DNA of 5,979 nucleotides from RGIG6353 sp045535585 (GCA_045535585.1 JAZSLY010000195.1:1-5979), one strand, 5' to 3'; numbered from the stretch's first letter, positions 1 to 5,851 are shown. Numbers and translations are program-made. The notes: generated by a model from the sequence alone, not told the origin.

Positions 1-1
1 A

Positions 2-367
2 CGGCTGCTTGATTCACTTTCCTCCGAAATATCCTCTCTCGACAGAGAAAAGCTTGAGCTTTACGAAATGTACCGCTTCGGAGATTTAACTGTCGAAGAG
101 TATATGGAGAAGAAAGATAGGCTTATGACAAAATTGGATGCTTTAAAGAAACGACTTTCTGATACCGAGGAAGAATACAAAAATGCAGTGGCTCAAGATA
201 ATCAAAACAAAGAGGAAGAAAAAAAGGCAATAATTATAGCGAAGACAAACGATGAAATGCTCCGCAATAACATGTATGAAGCGATAGAAAAAATCGTAGT
301 TTTCGCTCCTGATAAAATAGAAATCAGCTGGAAATTCGATGATCTTTTCGTGGCTTTGAAGCACTAA
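2..367 (+). CDS. Large serine recombinase, C-terminal fragment (5' end outside window)
   Basis: The reading frame is open from the window's left edge to TAA at 365-367, giving the last 121 codons. Residues visible include LYEMYRFGDLTVEEYMEKK, followed by a long charged, heptad-rich coiled coil and a closing segment with IEKIVVFAPDKIEISWKF. This order (coiled coil, then a short IEKI-V-I-W-F beta segment) is typical of the C-terminus of TndX/TnpX-type large serine recombinases, which integrate and excise conjugative or mobilizable elements through a covalent serine intermediate. The catalytic domain and zinc ribbon lie outside the window, so activity cannot be judged. The gene reads towards a spoVT junction about 140 bases downstream, the usual position for a recombinase at an element's end. 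The internal ATG at 68 is not a start, because the frame continues upstream of it. Family call is confident; subfamily is inferred. Confidence 0.85.
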   Translation, partial: RLLDSLSSEISSLDREKLELYEMYRFGDLTVEEYMEKKDRLMTKLDALKKRLSDTEEEYKNAVAQDNQNKEEEKKAIIIAKTNDEMLRNNMYEAIEKIVVFAPDKIEISWKFDDLFVALKH

Positions 368-390
368 AAAGCGCCGAGTTGTCCTAAAAT

Positions 391-416
391 AACATAATGG
401 GTAAAACCTTTATGTT
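391..416. repeat. Imperfect inverted repeat near element end
   Basis: AACATAATGG (391-400) pairs with CCTTTATGTT (407-416), with one mismatch over 10 pairs and a 6-base loop. It has no T-tract after it, so it is a weak terminator candidate for the recombinase gene. It could equally be an arm-type recombinase binding site at the element end. Confidence 0.4.
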
Positions 417-440
417 AAGCAGGTTCAAAAAGCGAGAAGC

Positions 441-488
441 CGAAAACGCCCTATTTTCAAGGGTTTTCCGGGATTTGTAAATAATTTT
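441..488 (+). terminator. Possible terminator of the recombinase gene
   Basis: CGAAAA...CCCT (441-452) pairs with AGGGTTTTCCG (460-470), with small bulges and a 7-base loop. A TTTTT run follows only at 484-488, some 13 bases after the stem. Spacing and bulges make this a weak intrinsic terminator; the stem may instead belong to the attachment region. Confidence 0.3.
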
Positions 489-497
489 TGTACCTAC

Positions 498-526
498 TTG
501 ACATAATCAGATGACCTTGGCAGAAT
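498..526 (+). promoter_or_regulatory. Candidate hybrid outward promoter across the element/spoVT junction
   Basis: A perfect TTGACA (498-503) lies in the last bases of the element. A 17-base spacer leads to CAGAAT (521-526), a 4/6 match to TATAAT, which lies within spoVT coding sequence. Transcription would begin near 533 and could read the truncated spoVT. The -35 is strong and the -10 is weak; function is inferred only. Confidence 0.35.
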
Positions 527-1013
527 AGTAATTCCGAAGGAAATCAGAAGAACGATGAGAATAAGAGAGGGCACGCCTCTTGAAATTTATACAGACCGTG
601 ACGGAGAGGTAATTTTCAAAAAATATTCGCTGATGGGAGAGCTTCAGGAGTACGCCTCGTCTATTGTGGAGGCAATTCACAAGTGCAACGACATCAAGGT
701 TATAGTATGCGATTCGGACAGCATTATAGCGTGTGCGGGCGTGCCGAAAAAGGAGCTTATGGAATCGAGAATATCGGATGAGGTAATAGCTCTTATCGAA
801 AAAAGGCGCACTTATGCAAGGTCGGCGGAGGATGAAAAGCTTTTCGTAAACGAGAGCGTTGCGGATTGTGTATCGGTCCTTTCCCCTATCGTTTCAAATT
901 CGGACATAGTTGGAGCGATAATGGCACTTGGCACGGGCACTCAGGCGAAGGAAAGCGAAATTAAAATAATCGAGACGGGAGCTATGCTTTTGTCAAAGGA
1001 AATGGAAGATTAA
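510..1013 (+). pseudogene. spoVT: 5'-truncated SpoVT sporulation regulator, split by mobile element
   Basis: SpoVT is a forespore transcription factor of about 178 residues: an AbrB-type swapped-hairpin DNA-binding domain followed by a GAF-like domain. Here the frame reads DDLGRIVIPKEIRRTMRIRE from 510, then a linker and GAF-like region ending SKEMED and TAA at 1011-1013. That is 167 residues, so only the first ten or so (MKATGIVRRI in Bacillus subtilis) are missing. TAA at 504-506 is in frame immediately upstream. No ATG, GTG or TTG lies in frame between 507 and 554, so the only available start is ATG 555, which also drops DDLGR...RRT and would yield 152 residues with half the AbrB fold gone. 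The rest has no frameshift or stop, suggesting either a recent insertion or a gene restored by excision. Product identity is very confident; loss of function in the integrated state is inferred. Confidence 0.85.
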
Positions 1014-1017
1014 AAAA

Positions 1018-1032
1018 GCGGCTAGCAGCCGC
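1018..1032 (+). repeat. Small hairpin just after spoVT
   Basis: GCGGCT (1018-1023) pairs perfectly with AGCCGC (1027-1032) around an AGC loop, four bases after the spoVT stop. No U-tract follows, so on its own it is a poor intrinsic terminator. A second pairing, CTCGCC (1041-1046) with GGCGAG (1083-1088), encloses a T6/A7 inner stem further along. Apart from these, 1033-1117 shows no gene or motif I recognise. Confidence 0.4.
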
Positions 1033-1117
1033 TGGCATATCTCGCCTATCTTATGGCATTTTTTACCTAAAAAAAGAAAAACGGCGAGGTCCAATTTAAT
1101 GCAATTTCTTAGTAAAT

Positions 1118-1148
1118 AAAAAAGGGATGCAAATGCATCCCTTCTTTT
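1118..1148 (-). terminator. Bidirectional intrinsic terminator between spoVT and the GH1 gene
   Basis: GGGATGC (1124-1130) and GCATCCC (1135-1141) form a perfect 7-bp stem with an AAAT loop. On the minus strand the stem is followed by TTTTTT (plus-strand A-run 1118-1123) directly after the glycosidase stop codon. On the plus strand it is followed by TTCTTTT (1142-1148). It therefore suits both the leftward glycosidase gene and convergent transcription from spoVT. Confidence 0.85.
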
Positions 1149-2493
1149 AATCTACTAAACGATTTTTAATTATATCCTGATAATAGTACCAGCTCTTCTT
1201 TTTCGTTCTTTCTTCGGTTTCACGGTTAATATGCACCAAGCCGAAGCGGTATTTATAGCCCGACAAAGACTCCATACTGTCAAAATGAGACCAGTAATAA
1301 TAGCCACGGATATTTATGCCTGCGTGAATACACCTTGAAATCATTCTGAGGTGTTCCTTCAGATAAACTATTCTGTCACTATCGTTCGTATCAAGCTCAA
1401 AGTTTTCGCTGTCAAGCTTACCGAGACCGTTTTCGGTAATGTATATAGGAGGATTGCCGTATCTCTTGGAAATATACTCCATAACGTCGTAAAGTCCTGC
1501 AGGATAATATGCAAATTTCTGCCCATCCTGAGCAAAATAGGTCTCGACGATGGTTGCCTTGGTTTTGGTGGTAGGGTCGTATGCCGCAGTAAACGGGAAA
1601 TAGTAATTAGTACCTATGAAATCCACCTTTTCAAAGGCATCGCTGAGCTCTTTCTCGTAGTTTTCGGGCATATTGTCACTATATTCTTCGCAATCCTCAA
1701 GAATAGTGTCAGGATATTTGCCCTCGAAGACGGGGCGAAGAAACCAATCGCAAGAGGTATCCATAGCGCGTCTTGCTGCCCTCTTGTCCTCATCCTTTGA
1801 AGACGCTGTATATACGGGAATAACGTCGGTAACCATTCCAATTTTGCCCTTCAGATTCATACTTCTGTATAATTTTATAACACTGTAATGACACAAAAGA
1901 GCGATGTGTGCGGCAAGGATACCATTCTTAAATACCTTTTCAAACGGAATCTGTGTTCCGTGGGCATAGGCAGAGAAGCAAAACACAGCAGGTTCGTTCA
2001 TGGTGCTCCAAAACTTTACTCTGTCGCCAAAGTTCTCAAAAAGCACGCGGGCATAGTCGGTAAACCACTTAATCATTTCACGGTTTTTGAAGCCACCCTT
2101 TTCCATTATTGCCTGAGGCATATCCCAATGGTATATATCAACAAATGGCTCTATGCCGTTTTTGAGAAGCTCGTTTATAACGTCGTTGTAGAAATCAATT
2201 CCCTTTTGATTCACCTCGCCGATACCGTTAGGTAATATGCGAGACCAAGCGATTGAGAGACGGAAGCTTTTGAGTCCAAGCTCCTTCATCTCTTTTATGT
2301 CTTCCTTGTAATGCTTGTAAAAGAACGAACCCGTGTCCGGAGATGCGCCCTTATAAAAAAGTTCGGGCTTTGTTCTAAATGTATAGTCCCAAATACTCTC
2401 ACCCTTCCCGTCGGCATAGGCACTGCCCTCCGCCTGAAAAGATGAGGTAGCAGTTCCGAAGAGAAAATCCTCGGGAAAATCGAATCTTACCAT
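1147..2493 (-). CDS. GH1 family beta-glycosidase (beta-glucosidase-like)
   Basis: Retaining beta-glycosidase of family GH1, 448 residues, the usual length, with no signal peptide, so cytoplasmic. From the ATG at 2493, the N-terminal PEDFLFGTATSSFQAEG supplies glycone-binding Q20, YHWDMPQA gives H122, STMNEP gives the acid/base E167, and YITENG gives the nucleophile E354. Near the C-terminus YYYWSHFDSMES gives W401 and E408. The canonical NFEW there reads SMES, so the tryptophan that normally contacts the glycone is S409. The FEW-type length is kept, arguing against a 6-phospho-glucosidase. The start is ATG 2493 rather than the in-frame TTG at 2505, because that TTG overlaps the Shine-Dalgarno TGGAGGA, five bases upstream of the ATG. 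It lies 91 bases downstream of the araC-type gene, with its own promoter and operator. Fold and catalysis are confident; the substrate is unknown. Confidence 0.93.
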   Translation of the reverse strand: MVRFDFPEDFLFGTATSSFQAEGSAYADGKGESIWDYTFRTKPELFYKGASPDTGSFFYKHYKEDIKEMKELGLKSFRLSIAWSRILPNGIGEVNQKGIDFYNDVINELLKNGIEPFVDIYHWDMPQAIMEKGGFKNREMIKWFTDYARVLFENFGDRVKFWSTMNEPAVFCFSAYAHGTQIPFEKVFKNGILAAHIALLCHYSVIKLYRSMNLKGKIGMVTDVIPVYTASSKDEDKRAARRAMDTSCDWFLRPVFEGKYPDTILEDCEEYSDNMPENYEKELSDAFEKVDFIGTNYYFPFTAAYDPTTKTKATIVETYFAQDGQKFAYYPAGLYDVMEYISKRYGNPPIYITENGLGKLDSENFELDTNDSDRIVYLKEHLRMISRCIHAGINIRGYYYWSHFDSMESLSGYKYRFGLVHINRETEERTKKKSWYYYQDIIKNRLVD

Positions 2494-2523
2494 ATAATCC
2501 TCCAAAAGCTTAATACTAAAATA

Positions 2524-2551
2524 ATTATATGATTTTACGCTGTTTTATCAA
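2524..2551 (-). promoter_or_regulatory. Promoter of the GH1 gene
   Basis: On the minus strand TTGATA (2551-2546) is followed by a 16-base spacer and a perfect TATAAT (2529-2524), about 30 bases upstream of the glycosidase ATG. The -35 overlaps the end of the shared 37-base site, as expected for activation by a protein bound next to RNA polymerase. Confidence 0.7.
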
Positions 2552-2586
2552 CGGCATTCCGTACTAATTTATTCGCAAAAATTCTC
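2550..2586 (-). promoter_or_regulatory. Putative AraC-type operator, copy 1 (GH1 promoter)
   Basis: Read on the minus strand, this 37-base site begins GAGAATTTTTGCGAA and matches the site at 3441-3477 in 28 of 37 positions, including the first 15. The distance from its first base to the first base of TATAAT is 57 in both copies. Its first two bases overlap the stop codon of the regulator gene. An AraC-family activator is encoded alongside, so it is the likely ligand; binding itself is inferred. Confidence 0.7.
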
Positions 2587-3379
2587 ACTCGTCATTTTTT
2601 CCATAATACTTTCTGTACTGGGACGGAGAAATTCCCGTGTGCTTTTTAAATACTCTGCAAAAGCTTTTTGCGTCCTTAAAGCCCACCTCGTCGGTGATAT
2701 TTTCGATTTTTCCGTTTGTTTCAATAAGGAGGTTTTCGGCTATCTTAATTCTGTATTCATTGAGGAAATGATGAAAGCTTGTTCCCATAGCGTTTTTGAA
2801 AAGTCTGCAAAAGGTGCTTTTACCGCATTTGCAATACTTTGCCACGTCATCGATTGTGAGGTCCTTATTATAGTCCCTGTAAATCAGAGTAAGGGATTTC
2901 GCTATGGAATAAGTGTCGCTTTTGTCCTCTCGACGCACTGTGTCATGGTTGTCCTCGGACAAAAATGCATAAAGCTTGTAAAGCCCACCGATTATCATCA
3001 ATTCGGAATAGGTATCAGAGGCTTTGGCGTCCCCTACGATACTGTCAAGATATTTAAAAATTTCATTGTTGCCACTATATATCTTATAGAACGGAACGTT
3101 GGCAAAAAGTCCGAAATGCTCACGCAACAGCGAGGGGCCGAATTCTATGAGTAGTGTTTTGTTGTCGCAATCGGAATTAATGCTATGCTTGAGCATTGAG
3201 CCGACCACGATTGCCTCCCCCTTTTTTACCTCGTGGAACTGATTGTCAATTCCTATGGTGAAGCTTCCGTCAAGGCAATAGAGTATTTCCATTTCATAAT
3301 GAAAATGAGGCTGAAAATTCTCAACCTTCTTGATAATAAGGTTGTAAACAAGGCTTCCGGCAAAGAGATTTTGATACAT
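2585..3379 (-). CDS. AraC family transcriptional regulator with cupin sensor domain
   Basis: A 264-residue regulator. Residues about 21-80 form an AraC-type cupin sensor domain (PHFHYEMEILYCLDGSFTIG, then KKGEAIVVGSMLKHSI). A helical linker follows, and residues about 158-258 hold two helix-turn-helix motifs: DLTIDDVAKYCKCGKSTFCR, then ITDEVGFKDAKSFCRVFKK ending in the family signature GISPSQYRKYY. The ligand is probably a sugar or glycoconjugate, judged only from the neighbours. The start chosen is ATG 3379, preceded by AAGGGGG at good spacing. The upstream in-frame ATG at 3424 has no Shine-Dalgarno and lies inside the gene's own promoter. It is placed between the two target transcription units and probably activates both through the repeated 37-base site. 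Copy 2 of that site abuts this gene's own -35, suggesting autoregulation. Confidence 0.93.
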   Translation of the reverse strand: MYQNLFAGSLVYNLIIKKVENFQPHFHYEMEILYCLDGSFTIGIDNQFHEVKKGEAIVVGSMLKHSINSDCDNKTLLIEFGPSLLREHFGLFANVPFYKIYSGNNEIFKYLDSIVGDAKASDTYSELMIIGGLYKLYAFLSEDNHDTVRREDKSDTYSIAKSLTLIYRDYNKDLTIDDVAKYCKCGKSTFCRLFKNAMGTSFHHFLNEYRIKIAENLLIETNGKIENITDEVGFKDAKSFCRVFKKHTGISPSQYRKYYGKNDE

Positions 3380-3410
3380 ATACCATTCCCCCTTTTTCTC
3401 TTCACTATTT

Positions 3411-3438
3411 AGTATATCACACATTCCGGCAAATGCAA
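3411..3438 (-). promoter_or_regulatory. Promoter of the AraC-type regulator
   Basis: On the minus strand TTGCAT (3438-3433), a 16-base spacer and TATACT (3416-3411) with an extended TG one base before it (TGATATACT). Predicted transcription starts near 3404 and gives a leader of about 25 bases carrying AAGGGGG. This supports the ATG at 3379 as the start. The -35 ends two bases from the divergent operator at 3441. Confidence 0.65.
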
Positions 3439-3440
3439 GA

Positions 3441-3477
3441 GAGAATTTTTGCGAAGTTATAAGAACGAAATAGTGTT
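3441..3477 (+). promoter_or_regulatory. Putative AraC-type operator, copy 2 (transporter promoter)
   Basis: Plus-strand site beginning GAGAATTTTTGCGAA, matching the site at 2586-2550 in 28 of 37 positions. Conserved positions outside the first 15 are 19-20, 22-23, 25-27, 29-31 and 35-37, a spaced pattern expected for two helix-turn-helix contacts. It sits in the divergent region between the regulator and the transporter gene. Confidence 0.7.
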
Positions 3478-3503
3478 TTATTTTACGCCGTTCATATTAT
3501 AAT
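3476..3503 (+). promoter_or_regulatory. Promoter of the transporter-amidohydrolase operon
   Basis: A perfect TATAAT (3498-3503) sits 57 bases from the operator start, as at the GH1 promoter. The -35 position (TTTTAT, 3476-3481) is poor and overlaps the operator, which fits dependence on an activator. A second TATAAT at 3517-3522 has no visible -35. Confidence 0.6.
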
Positions 3504-3539
3504 AAAATTATAAAGATATAATATTGAATGGACTAACGA

Positions 3540-4400
3540 ATGATTATTAAATACATATTGCTTATTTTAAGTGTTTTGATGGAAACGGGAAAGAACATTT
3601 TTTCAAACGATTTCAGCAAGAATACGCTGAAAAACGATACAGATATTTACAAGTTCAACACCTTTACTTACCTTGGTGCGCTTGCGGTATTGATGTTTGC
3701 AGGGAAATCGTCTCTTTCTGCATTCACCGCAATTATGGCGGTAGTTTTTGCTGTGATAATATGCGGTGCACAAATATTCTTACTTCTTGCCTTAAAATGC
3801 GGGTCAATGTCACTGACCAATTTTATATTGGGAGTGAATATGGTAATCCCCATTATTTACAACGTGATTTTCTACGACGAGAAAGTAAGTCTGTTTCAGG
3901 TAATCCTGCTTGCAGTTGTCATCTTTGCAATATTCGTTTCGCTAAACGTCAAGACGGACAAAATAAACGCGAGATGGCTTGTCTTGACGCTCGTTGCCAC
4001 CGTCTTTACGGGCTTCGTGGGAGTAATACAGACCGTTCATCAGGCTTCTCCACACAGTAGCGAGATAGTTGCGTTTTTGAGGCTTACCTTCTTATTTGAT
4101 ATGCTCTTCAGCGCCGTGTGCTGGAGGGTCAAGAGCATTAAAGAGCCGTCAACCTTCGTCATGGACAAAAAGCCTATCTTTATGGCGGCGGTGTCGGGCG
4201 TATTTTTGGGGCTCATTCATATAATCAACCTTTATTTATCGGGCGTATTACCGAAGATAGTATTCTTCCCCATAGCAAACGGCGGATTGATCTTTGCAAC
4301 GCTTATTGCCGCCGTGATATTTTTCAAGGAAAAGTTATCCAAAAAGCAATGGGTGGCTTTGGTTTTAGGTATTATTGCATTAAGCATTTTAGACTTATAA
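3540..4400 (+). CDS. DMT superfamily (EamA-like) transporter, 10 TM
   Basis: A 286-residue integral membrane protein. About ten hydrophobic segments can be placed: residues 2-14, 41-55, 60-86, 92-112, 117-136, 146-166, 178-196, 213-234, 238-262 and 270-285. Each half ends with the drug/metabolite transporter pattern of an acidic loop before the last helix: FYDEKVSLFQ at 111-120 and FFKEKLSKKQWVALVLGI at 261-278. This internal duplication is characteristic of the DMT superfamily. Substrates in this group include amino acids, sugars, nucleosides and drugs, so direction and cargo cannot be read from sequence. Its promoter shares the operator of the GH1 gene, and the amidohydrolase follows after 25 bases, so it likely handles that pathway's substrate or product. 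The ribosome-binding site before ATG 3540 is weak (ATGGA), which may keep its level low relative to the downstream gene. Confidence 0.88.
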   Translation: MIIKYILLILSVLMETGKNIFSNDFSKNTLKNDTDIYKFNTFTYLGALAVLMFAGKSSLSAFTAIMAVVFAVIICGAQIFLLLALKCGSMSLTNFILGVNMVIPIIYNVIFYDEKVSLFQVILLAVVIFAIFVSLNVKTDKINARWLVLTLVATVFTGFVGVIQTVHQASPHSSEIVAFLRLTFLFDMLFSAVCWRVKSIKEPSTFVMDKKPIFMAAVSGVFLGLIHIINLYLSGVLPKIVFFPIANGGLIFATLIAAVIFFKEKLSKKQWVALVLGIIALSILDL

Positions 4401-4425
4401 TTTTTTTATAAAGTGAGGTAGAAAA

Positions 4426-5733
4426 ATGGGCAAACTCAAAGTAGGAGTCGGAAGAGAAATAATTACTCCGCAGGTTGGAACGTATCTTTTCGGTTACGAG
4501 CCGAGAGAAGCTAAAAAGGTCAACGACGACCTGAGGGCAACTGCCGTTGTGTTTGAGCAGGACGGGGTGAAGAGTCTTTTAATTAGCGTGGAGGTTTTGT
4601 ATTTTGAAACCGATACCTCCAACGCCGTAAAGGCGCTTATTGAAAAAGAAGTGGGCATAAAGAGAAGCAATATTATTCTTGCGGCAACCCACACACATTC
4701 GGGTCCCTGCCTGAGCGGAAATAAAAAGGATTGCGAGTATCTGGAAACTGTGTTTTTTCCCGGTTGTCTGAATGCAACGAAAAAAGCTGTGGCAACCTTA
4801 CAAAACGCAGTTATGGGTATCGGCACGTCGAGGTGCGATATTGCCGTAAACAGACGTGAGATACTTGAAAACGGCTCGGTAGTTTTGGGGCAGAACCCTT
4901 GGGGCCCCTATAACCCCATTATGACCTGCGTGGCGTTCAAGAACGAGGCTGACGAGCCGATTTTGAATATGATATGCTACGGTATGCATTCAACCGCATC
5001 TGCCTGCAATTACGAGATTACACGAGATTGGTCGGGCATTATGCTGGATAGACTTGAATTTGAAACGGGCGCTACATCCATTTTCCTTTGCGGCGCTGAG
5101 GGAGATGTTGGACCAAGACTTATTAACAGAAGAACGACGGGTTATATAGAAAAAACGAAGGACCGCCATTCAGGCTTGCAATACGCAATTGAGCTTGGCG
5201 GCAGAGCAACATATTCCGCTATGGAGGCATATAGCAACGCAAAAGAGTATAACGAGTGTGATATGCAGGTTATATGCGACACTATCCGCCTCCCCTATGC
5301 AAAGCCTATTCCATTGGAAGAAGCAAAGGCAGAATTTGCAAAGTACCCCGAGGACGGCGACCATTGGGACTTTATTTTTAGAAACCATTACAAATCTATC
5401 ATTGAGGGCTACGAGAACAATTATTTCCCCGAAAATCTTGAATTGGAGCAGACCATTATCAAAATAGGAAACCTTGCCATCGTTCCCTTTCCCTTTGAGG
5501 TTTTCTCGGAAATTGAGCTTCGTTTGCAAAAATACAGTCCCGTGCCTTACACTATCACCCTATCAAACGCAGACGGATATTATGCATACCTGCCAACTCA
5601 AAGCCAATTTATAAACGGCGGATACGAGGTAAAAACCTTCAAACTCTTTAACGAGTTCACCCTTGAGGAAAACACGGATACGACAATTATCGGGGAAAAT
5701 CTGAGGCTATTGAGAAAGCTTTGTGAAAAATAA
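4426..5733 (+). CDS. Neutral/alkaline ceramidase-like metal amidohydrolase
   Basis: A 435-residue protein of the neutral/alkaline non-lysosomal ceramidase N-terminal family (PF04734), without signal peptide and so apparently cytoplasmic; secreted ceramidases are longer and have a C-terminal immunoglobulin-like domain. Zinc-site residues are visible: THTHSGP gives H89 and H91 (the second-histidine pattern of the family), CYGMHST gives H188, PFEVFSEIELRL gives E358, and YYAYLPT gives Y388. The loop matching the ceramidase nucleophile motif (GDVSP) reads AEGDVGPR, with G229 in place of serine. Many bacterial relatives also lack that serine, so a true ceramidase reaction is doubtful and a water-activating metal hydrolase is more likely. 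Translation starts at ATG 4426, with GAGGT at 4415-4419. It is the second gene of an operon with the transporter, 25 bases apart. Family confident, substrate unknown. Confidence 0.85.
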   Translation: MGKLKVGVGREIITPQVGTYLFGYEPREAKKVNDDLRATAVVFEQDGVKSLLISVEVLYFETDTSNAVKALIEKEVGIKRSNIILAATHTHSGPCLSGNKKDCEYLETVFFPGCLNATKKAVATLQNAVMGIGTSRCDIAVNRREILENGSVVLGQNPWGPYNPIMTCVAFKNEADEPILNMICYGMHSTASACNYEITRDWSGIMLDRLEFETGATSIFLCGAEGDVGPRLINRRTTGYIEKTKDRHSGLQYAIELGGRATYSAMEAYSNAKEYNECDMQVICDTIRLPYAKPIPLEEAKAEFAKYPEDGDHWDFIFRNHYKSIIEGYENNYFPENLELEQTIIKIGNLAIVPFPFEVFSEIELRLQKYSPVPYTITLSNADGYYAYLPTQSQFINGGYEVKTFKLFNEFTLEENTDTTIIGENLRLLRKLCEK

Positions 5734-5763
5734 ATTTGCATTTTTCATTAACAAATTTTGCCC

Positions 5764-5851
5764 TTAGCGGATTTTCCGCTAAAGCCATATAATACCATAG
5801 GCTTTCCGCTAAAATGCGGAAAGGTTAAGGAAGATTTGCCGAAGGCAAATC
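5764..5851. repeat. Cluster of hairpins downstream of the operon
   Basis: Four perfect stems lie in a row: TTAGCGGA/TCCGCTAA (5764-5771 with 5775-5782), AAAGCC/GGCTTT (5781-5786 with 5800-5805), TTTCCGC/GCGGAAA (5803-5809 with 5816-5822) and GATTTGCC/GGCAAATC (5833-5840 with 5844-5851). The 11-base TTTCCGCTAAA occurs twice (5773-5783 and 5803-5813), so the stems can exchange partners. No U-tract follows any stem. They may end the operon's transcripts or belong to a small repetitive element. Confidence 0.55.

Larger units (their letters stand above)
368..511. mobile_element. Right end of a serine-recombinase element, with attachment junction inside spoVT
   Basis: This non-coding stretch joins the recombinase stop codon to the point where spoVT coding sequence begins. 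Spore-regulator sequence is recognisable from GAT at 510 onward (DDLGR), while the codons just upstream (TAA at 504-506, TCA at 507-509) do not fit SpoVT. The crossover is therefore placed near 504-511. A GA dinucleotide at 510-511 lies at the boundary; TnpX/TndX recombinases are known to use GA dinucleotides at element ends. The left end of the element is outside the window. The exact boundary is inferred from protein similarity alone. Confidence 0.65.

Noticed and set aside
1351..2235. Plus-strand open frames of 71-149 codons across the GH1 gene
   Set aside because: They are antisense shadows: translations show no domain features, and the minus-strand gene has complete catalytic motifs.
2494..2505. 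TTG at 2505 as the start of the GH1 gene (452 residues)
   Set aside because: The TTG overlaps the TGGAGGA Shine-Dalgarno that serves ATG 2493 at ideal spacing, and GH1 proteins begin close to the FPEDFLFG motif.
2639..3154. Plus-strand 171-codon open frame across the regulator gene
   Set aside because: It lies antisense to a complete AraC domain structure and shows no recognisable family or ribosome-binding site.
3380..3424. ATG at 3424 as the start of the AraC-type regulator (279 residues)
   Set aside because: It has no Shine-Dalgarno, lies between the -35 and -10 of a good promoter and adds residues outside the cupin domain; ATG 3379 has a strong AAGGGGG.
3529..3537. ATG GAC TAA mini-frame just before the transporter start, as an upstream regulatory peptide
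   Set aside because: Two codons with no ribosome-binding site of its own; more likely chance in the leader.
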